Source: Paraburkholderia fungorum (GTDB lineage Bacteria > Pseudomonadota > Gammaproteobacteria > Burkholderiales > Burkholderiaceae). From it: 64,000 bases of DNA. The notes beneath the pieces were generated by a model. That model searched no databases and had not been told where the DNA came from. It worked only from the letters and a program-made list of their open reading frames with translations. This document shows, piece after piece, positions 35,107-42,836 of this stretch (its first letter is position 1; each line of letters opens with the position of its first letter). Made by a program: the position numbers and the translations under genes. Where the stretch lies: positions 310,001 to 374,000 of the forward strand of contig NZ_FNKP01000004.1 in NCBI RefSeq assembly GCF_900099835.1. Direction: 5' to 3'.

Positions 35107-35628
35107 TCAACAACGATAGATCAGATGTAGATCAGTCGATTCGCCGACCTTGAAATCGCAAGTGCCGACGAGGCTAAACCCTGCCTTTTCGTAGAAGGCA
35201 ATGGCCTTCGTGTTACCGGACCATACACCGAGCCATACCGCGCCGGGGCGCTCCACTGCCAGATAGGCAAGTGCCGAGTTAAACAACTTTCGTCCAACAC
35301 CCGTTCCCTGGGCACCGCGCCGAATGTAGATTTGATATATTTCCGCCGCCCCCTCTGGCACATCGGAGTGCGGAAGCTTGCACGGCCCCACTTGCGCGTA
35401 ACCAATCAATCCGCCGTCCTCGCACTCAACTACCCAGGTGCGATTTTCGCGATTGGTGAGCTGGTCTGTGATCGTTGTTATCGAGTAGTTTTCTTCCTCA
35501 TGCTTGATTAGATCGCCCGGCGGGTAGTCGATGCCGTATCCCTCCGAAAGAAATGTTTCCCGGAATGTGTCACGTTTCAATTTGGCAAGTGGCAATGCAT
35601 CTGCCACCGTCGCAATACGGATTCTCAT
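35107..35628 (-). CDS. GNAT family N-acetyltransferase
   Basis: 173 aa. The acetyl-CoA binding motif RRGAQGTGVGRKLFNSAL (Q/RxxGxG/A type) follows the beta strand AEIYQIYI, then a C-terminal VWSGNTKAIAFYEKAGF typical of GNAT motif B. The start at 35628 has GGAG upstream. Substrate unknown; similar stand-alone enzymes acetylate amines or protein N-termini. Convergent with the racemase gene. Confidence 0.9.
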   Translation of the reverse strand: MRIRIATVADALPLAKLKRDTFRETFLSEGYGIDYPPGDLIKHEEENYSITTITDQLTNRENRTWVVECEDGGLIGYAQVGPCKLPHSDVPEGAAEIYQIYIRRGAQGTGVGRKLFNSALAYLAVERPGAVWLGVWSGNTKAIAFYEKAGFSLVGTCDFKVGESTDLHLIYRC

Positions 35629-36009
35629 CGGTGCTCCAGCGGTTCAGGGTCACATAGACAGCTGATCTGCCAATAGGCAGTCGAACGCGTCGATACGGCA
35701 ATAGAATTTTGCCGTCACACTCTACGTGCGCAATGTTCACGTTGCAAATTCGGTCAGTAGCGGGTATTCGACTATTGATTGACCGGTGCGGGTCGAGATA
35801 TGCCCGTCGCATAAGACGCTGACGGCCAGAACCAGTCGTTCGTCAGCACAGGCTTGATTGTCGACGAAGTGGCGATTAGTCGGGTTACCGTAATAGCGAT
35901 TTGCTAACCTCCGTGTCCTGAGCGAACGCATGACGATCCTACGGCCGAAAGCAGACCTCGGCGGCGCATGGACAGCACGCTCTTTTATCGCCCAACGTAG
36001 CGAGGAAAG
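35629..36009. other. Intergenic with a degenerate repeat element
   Basis: About 380 bp with no gene seen. A weak dispersed element (GACGGCCAGAACCAGTCGTTCG, then TTGATTGTCGACGAAG) lies at 35823-35869. Confidence 0.4.
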
Positions 36010-36504
36010 ATGATCGCATTCGACCTAGGAACTCACCGTTTCCAGTTTCGAGCAGCTGTCGTTATTACGAGGTCTGACCATGTTTTACTGCATCAAGTTG
36101 AAGGTCAGGATTTCTGGTGCTTGCCGGGTGGTCGAGTAGAACCCGGCGAGCGCGCAGAGCAAACTGTGATCCGAGAGATGCGGGAGGAAGTTGGCGCGGA
36201 TATTGATGTGGGAAAGATGTTGTGGACCGTGGAAAATTTTTTCTCCCACGAAAGTCGACAGCATCACGAGATCGGACTGTACTTTGCTGCCACCTTAAAA
36301 GCAGGGTCGCCAATGCTTGATTTACCCGGGCGCCACCATGGTGTGGAAGGAAGCAAACGCCTCGAATTTGCGTGGTTTCCACGCGTACAAGTATCGTCAC
36401 TGGACATCAGGCCTGCATTTCTTCGCAAGTTTCTTGCACAGAGCCAACTCGAACCCGCTCATGTCGTTCAAGACGGAGAGCGATTCACAGTTAGCCGTTC
36501 TTAA
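36010..36504 (+). CDS. Nudix hydrolase
   Basis: 164 aa. The Nudix box GGRVEPGERAEQTVIREMREEVGA fits GX5EX7REUXEEXGU. It would hydrolyse a nucleoside diphosphate linked to another moiety, using Mg2+. The N-terminus (FRAAVVITRSDHVLLHQ) and the region after the box (QHHEIGLYFAATL) are standard. The ribosome site GAGGAAAG precedes the ATG. A single gene; the substrate cannot be told from sequence. Confidence 0.92.
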   Translation: MIAFDLGTHRFQFRAAVVITRSDHVLLHQVEGQDFWCLPGGRVEPGERAEQTVIREMREEVGADIDVGKMLWTVENFFSHESRQHHEIGLYFAATLKAGSPMLDLPGRHHGVEGSKRLEFAWFPRVQVSSLDIRPAFLRKFLAQSQLEPAHVVQDGERFTVSRS

Positions 36505-36612
36505 ATCGAGCGCTAACGAGAACTCGCGATATCGAATGCCGATCGATTTCTCCTGCGAACCATTATCGGCTATGACTCTAAATTCATTTTTTTCTACGGT
36601 GGAGAGCCTGAG

Positions 36613-37335
36613 ATGGGATATCTCTTGGTGCTTTGCGTTGGCTTGCTCGCAGGAACCTTAAGTGGCGTAATCGGCACGGGATCGTCCATGCTGCTGATGC
36701 CTGTTCTGGTCATGCTATATGGCCCGCAACAGGCCGTTCCGATCATGGCGATTGCCGCAATCATGGGTAATCTCGGCAAGGTACTCTCGTGGTGGCGCGA
36801 GATTGACTGGCGCGCATGTTGTGCCTATTGCGTGACTGCTGTACCGGCAGCGGCTTTGGGCGTGCGCACGCTGCTGGCCTTGCCACCGCATGCCGTCGAG
36901 CTTGCGCTCGGCGTATTCTTTGTCGCCATGGTTCCCACGCGGCGCTGGCTTGCTCGTCATGCAATTCAGTTTTCGCTGCTGCAACTGGCAGGGATCGGTG
37001 CGGTGGTGGGCTTTCTCACCGGTATTGTTGTCTCAACCGGCCCGATTACCGTACCCGTGTTCATGGGATATGGTCTGGTAAAAGGCGCATTTCTAGCGAC
37101 CGAAGCCACCGGCTCTATCGCGGTCTACGGTGCCAAGGTTATGGTCTTCAATCACTTTGGAGCACTGCCGCTGCCGGTCGTGTTCGATGGATTAATCACC
37201 GGTTCGGCGTTGATGGCCGGGACGTTCGCCGCACGCCGTATCGTTACGCGCATGAGCCCGGGTACTTTCAAGCTGGTCGTCGATGGATTAATGCTGTCAT
37301 CCGGGCTTTCGCTACTGTGGGCGGCAGCACGCTAG
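36613..37335 (+). CDS. TSUP (TauE/SafE) family permease
   Basis: 240 aa, seven or eight hydrophobic segments in two related halves. The first half opens GYLLVLCVGLLAGTLSGVIGTGSSMLLMPVL, and the second repeats the pattern at LAGIGAVVGFLTGIVVSTGPITVPVFMGYGL. Family members export or import sulphite, sulphonates or sulphoacetate in the inner membrane. GGAG lies about 9 nt before the ATG. Not obviously in an operon with the Nudix gene (108-nt gap). Confidence 0.88.
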   Translation: MGYLLVLCVGLLAGTLSGVIGTGSSMLLMPVLVMLYGPQQAVPIMAIAAIMGNLGKVLSWWREIDWRACCAYCVTAVPAAALGVRTLLALPPHAVELALGVFFVAMVPTRRWLARHAIQFSLLQLAGIGAVVGFLTGIVVSTGPITVPVFMGYGLVKGAFLATEATGSIAVYGAKVMVFNHFGALPLPVVFDGLITGSALMAGTFAARRIVTRMSPGTFKLVVDGLMLSSGLSLLWAAAR

Positions 37336-37435
37336 GTGTAAATCTCAATGGTTATGTGAAAGCAGCCATCGACAAGACATCTGGTCGGCGGTCCCTTTTA
37401 TGGGCCGGCGTGAACCGATCGCTATCGGCCCCGCT

Positions 37436-37483
37436 TCGGCCAACAACCGTCACTCGATAACATCTTTTAGATCGTCAACAATC
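37436..37483 (+). repeat. Dispersed TCGGCCA...GACAAT-type element
   Basis: TCGGCCAACAACCGTCACTCGA, then TTAGATCGTCAACAATCAC, between convergent genes. Confidence 0.5.
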
Positions 37484-37531
37484 ACTTCATGCAACACCGG
37501 AAAGTCCTCGTCGGGTTTTTCGCGTCCTCAG

Positions 37532-38350
37532 CTATTGCTGGGATCGACATTGCTCGATGAAACCCGCGATCACGCTCGTGACTTCCTGAGGCCGCTCAAG
37601 GGACGGCAAATGCGCTGTGCTCGATATTTGGTGGAACGTCCCGCGGGCTACGCTGGCCGCGACGTAACGACTTTGCTCCTGAATGCCGGGTAGGTCCAAG
37701 TGCCCACACATCACCAAAGTCGGCACTGACAGTTCGCCCAACCGCCCATAGGCGATCGGTGCATCAGTATTCGTGCCCGGCGACCGCAAACCGAGAGCGA
37801 CAGCGTTCATCTCATTAAACAGCCTACGAGCTTCACCCGTCACGCGCCCCTCAGATTGAAACGGACCATCAAGCCAGAGAGTCGTTCGAATCGCGATAGC
37901 CTCTTCAGTGTCATTCTGTGCCTCAGCCACCGCCAAGCGGGTGACCAAATCTTCAACCCGCCCTGCGTGAGTCATTTTCGGCGCGCCTGTCACATTCGGC
38001 GCGATAAGAACGAGACCGCGAACACACGCCGGATATCGAAGAGTTGCGTCGAGTGCGATGCCTCCCCCTTGAGAGCAGGCAACGAGTATTGCAGGGGCTC
38101 CGCCTGCGACTGATTCGAGAACGGTGATCAAATCCTCAACGGCAGAGTGGTCCTCCGCTTCGGCAACTGTTCCGCCAAATCCGCGTCGATCATAGGCGAT
38201 GGCTTGGTGGCCAGTGCCAATGTCAAGCATCTGGTGGCCCCACATCCGGCGGTCCGCGACCCGAGCGTGCAGAAATACAATCGGCTCACCGCTTCCGATG
38301 ACGTCCGTCGCCAAATTCGCTCGGCCCGAAGTGATTAAAAGGCTTTCCAT
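37532..38350 (-). CDS. Alpha/beta hydrolase, copy 2 of a duplicated gene
   Basis: 272 aa from the ATG at 38350, after a GGAGGG site. Nearly the same protein as at 17895-18710: same HARVADRRMW, ACSQGGGIALD nucleophile elbow, ALRYP/TLRYP, TNTDAPIAYGRLGELSVPTL. Differences cluster at the C-terminus (GFIEQCRSQQ) and include CGHLDL for CGDLDL; the conserved second Asp remains. The duplicated DNA extends upstream past 38450. Substrate unknown. Confidence 0.85.
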   Translation of the reverse strand: MESLLITSGRANLATDVIGSGEPIVFLHARVADRRMWGHQMLDIGTGHQAIAYDRRGFGGTVAEAEDHSAVEDLITVLESVAGGAPAILVACSQGGGIALDATLRYPACVRGLVLIAPNVTGAPKMTHAGRVEDLVTRLAVAEAQNDTEEAIAIRTTLWLDGPFQSEGRVTGEARRLFNEMNAVALGLRSPGTNTDAPIAYGRLGELSVPTLVMCGHLDLPGIQEQSRYVAASVARGTFHQISSTAHLPSLERPQEVTSVIAGFIEQCRSQQ

Positions 38351-38365
38351 CGCGACCCTCCCTAT

Positions 38366-38456
38366 GTCTGGGAATGTGCATAGTACACGCTGCACTGACT
38401 TGCATTCTTCGCCGCTGAACGGCCGCTTTGCAAGAAACCGAGAGTCCGCAACGGGT
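38366..38456 (+). repeat. Duplicated upstream DNA of the hydrolase genes
   Basis: GGGAATGTGCATAGTACACG, TTCTTCGCCGCTGAA and GGCCGCTTTGCAAGAAACCG are shared with 18728-18818, upstream of hydrolase copy 1. The duplication therefore covered promoter and gene. Confidence 0.8.
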
Positions 38457-38562
38457 CGATCTGAGGCGATAACTGTCGGACTCAGCTCTGTCCAATGCGG
38501 CCCACCGTTTTGGCCGGCACATACTTCCGGCAGGACGGTCGTTCGACCGGCATGGAGTCAAA

Positions 38563-38970
38563 TTAGGGCGACTGGGGATAGTGTGGAGTTGCCTGACTAA
38601 GGCAAGTCCATGGCTGCGCACTAGATGTCCAGATATCCAGCATCGGCTGAAACTTCGACGGATCGTACAGCGTCGGGAAGCGGATGGACATCACTTCCGG
38701 AGCAGCTTCCCCACGCGTGAAAAGAGGAGTGCCGCAATCGGAACAAAAGCTGCGAGTCGCGAGTTTGCCACTGCTAGCACGAACTGAGTACGTCTTCGGC
38801 GAGCCCGTTATCGTCACGTCGGACACCCGGACGATGAAACCGGACGCAAAGGGAGCGCCGCTTGCGCGCTGACAGTCCAAGCAGTGGCAGTTTAGCGTCG
38901 CAACAGGGGCACGCGAGCATACATAGCGGATTGATCCGCAAGCGCACGCGCCGGAAAATGGAGCAGTCAC
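38563..38970 (-). CDS. GFA family (glutathione-dependent formaldehyde-activating-like) protein
   Basis: 135 aa from the GTG at 38970 after AAGGAA, the usual family length. Zinc-binding cysteines appear in order: FSGACACGSIRYVC, LNCHCLDCQRASG and FCSDCGTPLF. The family is named for Paracoccus Gfa, but most members have no proven activity. A longer frame to 39192 would cover the repeat region and is not credible. Confidence 0.85.
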   Translation of the reverse strand: MTAPFSGACACGSIRYVCSRAPVATLNCHCLDCQRASGAPFASGFIVRVSDVTITGSPKTYSVRASSGKLATRSFCSDCGTPLFTRGEAAPEVMSIRFPTLYDPSKFQPMLDIWTSSAQPWTCLSQATPHYPQSP

Positions 38971-39133
38971 GTCATTGTTTCCTTCTATCGCCTTACGGTC
39001 TTTACTGACATTAAAAAGGTGGCTCGCCTGAAGCTTACTGGCAGGCACTTCCTCATCACCCGCGCAGTGTAGCGTTGCCTTTATCGCACGGCAAATACGC
39101 TCGCGAGCGTCCGGTTGAGGCAATCGTGACTGT

Positions 39134-39253
39134 CTGCAACGGGTCGGGAAGACGCATTGCCAAGTGGCCGCTTCCAGGCAGTTGAATTCCACTGACCGCT
39201 TTCCGGCGATGAGTTTGAAGTGTGGACGGACTCAGCCCGACCCAAAACGGTCC
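39134..39253 (-). repeat. Dispersed repeat R3, copy b (inverted)
   Basis: Inverted match to 18803-18925, about 120 bp, between the GFA gene and the LysR gene. Confidence 0.75.
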
Positions 39254-39323
39254 TCCAAGTAACGCACATTGATTGACTGCTAGCCATTCGCCATCGGTCA
39301 TTCAAGACGTTTGGCCGTGGCGA

Positions 39324-40244
39324 TCAGAACTCCCAATACGGGGGCGTCCCGATTCGTTCGAGCAGGAAGTCGGATAGCAATTTCACCTTTCGAGAGCGGA
39401 GACGGCTTTCAGGAAATACCAGGTTTATCTCCGACGGCTCCGGTTCGACCGAGGCCAGCCAGTCAGGCAACAGGCGAACGAGCTTTTTCGCCTTCAACGC
39501 GTCTGCATCGTAAAGCCAGCTAGGGAACAGCACGACTCCCTGACCAGCCAGCGCCGCAGCCACCAGAACTTCGGCATTGTTGCTGCGAAGGTCGCCGCTT
39601 ATTTCGAAAGGCTGATAGTGCAGTTCGTCGGGACGCGAGAAATACCAGCGCTGAACACCGAGATGCCCTTTGTAGATGAGGCAATTATGTGTTTTCAGTT
39701 CACTCGGTTCTGACGGTGCAGCGTTCCTTTTCAAATATTTCGGACTTGCGCAAACCAGATAGCGTTGGGGACCGAGTGTTCGTGCAACAAGGCTTGAATC
39801 AGCAAGCTTGCCGATCCGTACCGTGACATCGGCTCCCTCCTGTACCGGATCAACGAAAGCATCTGTCAGCATGAGTTCCACGGATAGCTCGCGGTGCTGT
39901 TGCTGGAATTCCGCAATCAAAGGCGCAATGTGCCGCCGACCTAGCGCAACCGGTACGTTGACGCGCACCAGCCCCCGCGGCGCTGCATCCTTGTCGGCCG
40001 CTGTCTCGGTAGCCGCGTCCAGTAGTTCCAGTGCCTCCCTGACCTGCACAAAGTAGCGCTCTCCAGCCTCGGTGAGCCGGACTGCACGCGTATGCCGGAA
40101 CAGTAGCCGCTGGCCTATATCCTCTTCGAGCGCAGCGATATGTCTTGAGACGGACGAACCCGGAACGCCAAAATGCCTGGCGGTTTCGCTAAAACTGCCT
40201 GTCCCCGCCACGTGCACGAAAAGCCGCAACGCCTTGATTTGCAT
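39324..40244 (-). CDS. LysR-family transcriptional regulator
   Basis: 306 aa. The N-terminal winged helix-turn-helix (ALRLFVHVAGTGSFSETARHFGVPGSSVSRHIAALEE, then RLLFRHTRAVRLTEAG) is followed by the periplasmic-binding-type effector domain (PRGLVRVNVPVALGRRHIAP, GQGVVLFPSWL). It is divergent from the two DMT genes, whose start lies 90 bp away, and probably controls them. The effector is unknown. Confidence 0.95.
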   Translation of the reverse strand: MQIKALRLFVHVAGTGSFSETARHFGVPGSSVSRHIAALEEDIGQRLLFRHTRAVRLTEAGERYFVQVREALELLDAATETAADKDAAPRGLVRVNVPVALGRRHIAPLIAEFQQQHRELSVELMLTDAFVDPVQEGADVTVRIGKLADSSLVARTLGPQRYLVCASPKYLKRNAAPSEPSELKTHNCLIYKGHLGVQRWYFSRPDELHYQPFEISGDLRSNNAEVLVAAALAGQGVVLFPSWLYDADALKAKKLVRLLPDWLASVEPEPSEINLVFPESRLRSRKVKLLSDFLLERIGTPPYWEF

Positions 40245-40333
40245 GAAGTTGCCGAAAAAGCATTAGTGTTTTCGAATTGTGCTGGATTGTTCCAGAAAAT
40301 GCATCGATTTACCATGCGTTTCTTTGGGAGCAG

Positions 40334-40762
40334 ATGATGAATTTGTTATTGATACCGCTGATCGTGCTTGCCGGTATGGGGTTGTCGGTTGAGGCGGGGT
40401 TACTCGGCCCACTGGGACAGGAAGTGGGACAAGGCTGGGCGACGCTCGGAATCTTCGGAATGGGTTCGCTGTTGCTGACCTTTGGGCTTGTGTTCAATCG
40501 CGCCAAGCTGGGCGTGCTGTTTTCCCAACCGCGATGGATGCTGACCGGCGGCGTACTAGGGCCGATCTATGTGCTCGCGCTAACCCTTGCTACCCCGCAC
40601 ATCGGCGTCGGCATGACGATGGTAGGCATTCTGTTTGGACAGGTGGCAGCGAGCCTGATCATTGACCATCAAGGCTGGCTGGGCAGTGTCCGCAGGGAAG
40701 TGGACCGTTACCGCGTCGGAGCACTGATCGCGATCCTCGCTGCGCTCTGGTTGATACATTGA
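40334..40762 (+). CDS. Half-size DMT family transporter (YdcZ/DUF606 type), first of a pair
   Basis: 142 aa, about five transmembrane helices. It shares the DUF606 patterns with the next gene: a first helix LLLIPLIVLAGMGLSVEAG, and VLGPIYVLALTLATPHIGVGMTMVGILFGQVAASLIIDH. GGGAG precedes a double ATG at 40334/40337. Paired half-size DMT proteins typically form a heterodimer moving a small solute across the inner membrane. It lacks the NGRLG motif of its partner. Confidence 0.88.
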   Translation: MMNLLLIPLIVLAGMGLSVEAGLLGPLGQEVGQGWATLGIFGMGSLLLTFGLVFNRAKLGVLFSQPRWMLTGGVLGPIYVLALTLATPHIGVGMTMVGILFGQVAASLIIDHQGWLGSVRREVDRYRVGALIAILAALWLIH

Positions 40763-40774
40763 AGGAGCAGAAAA

Positions 40775-41278
40775 ATGTTTGTTGCAATGCTGATTCTCGT
40801 GGTCGCAAGCGGCGCTGTTCTGTGTGCGCAATCGGCCATCAATGGCCGACTTGGAAGTACCGTAGGTGTACTCGAAAGCGCTTGGCTGACGTTCACCCTC
40901 GGCGCGCTAGTCACGTTCGTGATCTCGTTCTTCGCAGAAGGGCATCACGCGCTCACGCTGTTCACCGCACCGCGCTGGCAGATCACAGGCGCATTTTTTG
41001 GCGTCATTTACATGCTCGTCATTGTGTTTGCAATGCCGCGAGTGGGTACAGCGGCGGCGACTGTCGCCGTCATTAGCGGACAGCTTCTGATGAGCCTGCT
41101 GATCGATAATTTTGGATGGCTCGGCAACACCGTGATTGAACTCGGGACCCGGCGCTACGCCGCAATGGCACTACTCGCCCTGGCGCTGGCGCTGATCTAT
41201 CAGAGCAATGCTGCAAGCGCCAGAAAGAGCAAACGGATGCAGGGCGACCCGGCACGAGTGCTGTCGGTAATCGAGTAG
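40775..41278 (+). CDS. Half-size DMT family transporter (YdcZ/DUF606 type), second of a pair
   Basis: 167 aa, about five transmembrane helices, starting 12 nt after the previous stop. It carries AQSAINGRLGSTVG and GAFFGVIYMLVIVFAMPRVGTAAATVAVISGQLLMSLLIDNFGWLG, the canonical DUF606 core. The basic C-terminal tail (ARKSKRMQGDPARV) is cytoplasmic. Together with its neighbour it probably makes one transporter under the divergent LysR regulator. Confidence 0.9.
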   Translation: MFVAMLILVVASGAVLCAQSAINGRLGSTVGVLESAWLTFTLGALVTFVISFFAEGHHALTLFTAPRWQITGAFFGVIYMLVIVFAMPRVGTAAATVAVISGQLLMSLLIDNFGWLGNTVIELGTRRYAAMALLALALALIYQSNAASARKSKRMQGDPARVLSVIE

Positions 41279-41405
41279 GAGACCGAACTCGAACAGGTTT
41301 AGTACTGACGCGGGTTGCGATTCTTCGCTTGACTGAGGAAGGTCGTTTTCAGGATTTGTCCGGTCATTCAGGCGAGGGCAGTATTCCCGTCACGACCGGC
41401 CGGAT

Positions 41406-41516
41406 TTGGCCGATCGGGTGAGTTCGCCAGCGGCCGCTTACCGGCACTCCAGTTCGCTGAACATGGATTCGGCTGAATGACCGGTTTGGAGGAAGCTGTA
41501 TGACCGGGTTGGGTCG
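41406..41516 (+). repeat. Dispersed repeat R2, copy b
   Basis: 111 bp nearly identical to 23201-23311. Confidence 0.85.
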
Positions 41517-41816
41517 TATTGAGCTGGTCGTGTTCGGTGGCTGCTCGATGCAGCACGGGGCCACCCGCCACCGTGAGTTGCGGGAGATGAGCAGGCCGCA
41601 TCCGGTTACATCAAACGGTCATCGTATAACCGGAGCGTTTGCAAAATGGCGCTCCGAAGCGTCCGCGAAGTGATGAAGCATGTTGAACGGTTTGGGCGCG
41701 CGAAGCGCTGCTGAAGATATCTTCTATCGCGCATCCGTGGACGATCGGGATATGCAGGTAGCCTTTTCAGCGCTCAGATACGGAAACATCGCCACGGCCG
41801 TCGGGACTGTGCCGCC
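41517..41816. other. Intergenic, no gene seen
   Basis: 300 bp between repeat R2 and the SRAP gene stop, with no credible frame on either strand. Confidence 0.4.
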
Positions 41817-42779
41817 TTACGCAGCCAGTCGATGCTCATAATACGGCTGGTCGCGGTCATCGAGGATGGCATAGAGAGCTCCGAGATCCGACGCATCGGT
41901 GTTAAGCCACGCGTCGATGTTTTCTGGTTTGATTGGAATGATGCACCGGTCGTGGCCAGCAGCCGCCACTTCCGGTGGTGGTTCATCGGTGATCGCCGCG
42001 AACGACAGCAGATCCGGCTCGCCCGGTGCTGTCCAGCGTGACCAGATACAGGCGACATGCATTAGTTCGCCGTTACTGGGGCGAAACTCCAGAACGACGT
42101 TTTCATCGCGTTCGTGTGTCTCTGAAAGCGTTCCTTCGAATTTCGCCTTGCTGACGTTTTCATAGAAAACGTCGACCAGCATGACGCCATGCGTGTACCC
42201 AAAGCATGGTTTCCAGAACCCTTCAAGGTTGTCGCGCCGCGCGTTGTACGTTCCAGGATATTTGACGTCGTAGGACGCGGGCTTCCCGGCAATACGGCAC
42301 TGATAGCGCATGGGTTTAATCACGCGCTGGCCATTTTCCATGACCATGACAGGCGCGTACTGACCCGGGAAAATGCGTGAGTCCCGAGGTAGAAGCTCAG
42401 GGCGTCGAATGTCATCGAGCTTGCGCAATGCCCAGGCAATCTTGTCAGTAGCGATGCGTTGGCTCTCGGTCGCCGCCTTGGTCACTTTCGTTTGAAGTGT
42501 CCGTTCGGCATCGGCCAGCCGCTTGCGCTGTTTAAACAGGTCCTGCTCGAGTTTTGACAACTGTTCGGCGTTGAACCGTTCGATCAGTGTTTTGATCTGC
42601 GCGTCAGTCTCAGACTGTGGTTGGGCGAACGCGTCTTCCATGGCCTTGGGCACCTTTGCCTTGCTGATGCCTTCAGCGCGTTCGAAGAACAGGCGCGCGA
42701 ACTCGTGAATGTCCATCAGCGCGCCGAACATGCGCACGAACTTGCGGTAGTCCGCCACGATCTGAGCCGAGTAACACAT
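41817..42779 (-). CDS. SRAP-domain protein (YedK/HMCES family), long form
   Basis: 320 aa. The catalytic Cys2 follows the initiator Met (MCYSAQ), as needed to crosslink abasic sites. YNARRDNLEG supplies the conserved Asn/Arg, and FAAITDEPPPEVAAAGHDRCIIPI the conserved His. About 90 residues of charged coiled coil (RFNAEQLSKLEQDLFKQRKR) are inserted after the N-terminal segment, making it longer than E. coli YedK (222 aa). It protects abasic sites in single-stranded DNA. It lies last in the imuA-imuB-dnaE2 array, 57 nt after dnaE2, so it is probably SOS-induced with it. Confidence 0.92.
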   Translation of the reverse strand: MCYSAQIVADYRKFVRMFGALMDIHEFARLFFERAEGISKAKVPKAMEDAFAQPQSETDAQIKTLIERFNAEQLSKLEQDLFKQRKRLADAERTLQTKVTKAATESQRIATDKIAWALRKLDDIRRPELLPRDSRIFPGQYAPVMVMENGQRVIKPMRYQCRIAGKPASYDVKYPGTYNARRDNLEGFWKPCFGYTHGVMLVDVFYENVSKAKFEGTLSETHERDENVVLEFRPSNGELMHVACIWSRWTAPGEPDLLSFAAITDEPPPEVAAAGHDRCIIPIKPENIDAWLNTDASDLGALYAILDDRDQPYYEHRLAA

Positions 42780-42836
42780 GGAACCCTCCGTGGTGTGTGT
42801 CCATGGTGCCTGTCCATGATACGCATTTGTGCGCGG

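Noticed and set aside
42780..42836. Possible separate LexA box before the SRAP gene
   Set aside because: No CTGT-N8-ACAG found; SOS control is better explained by the box before imuA.
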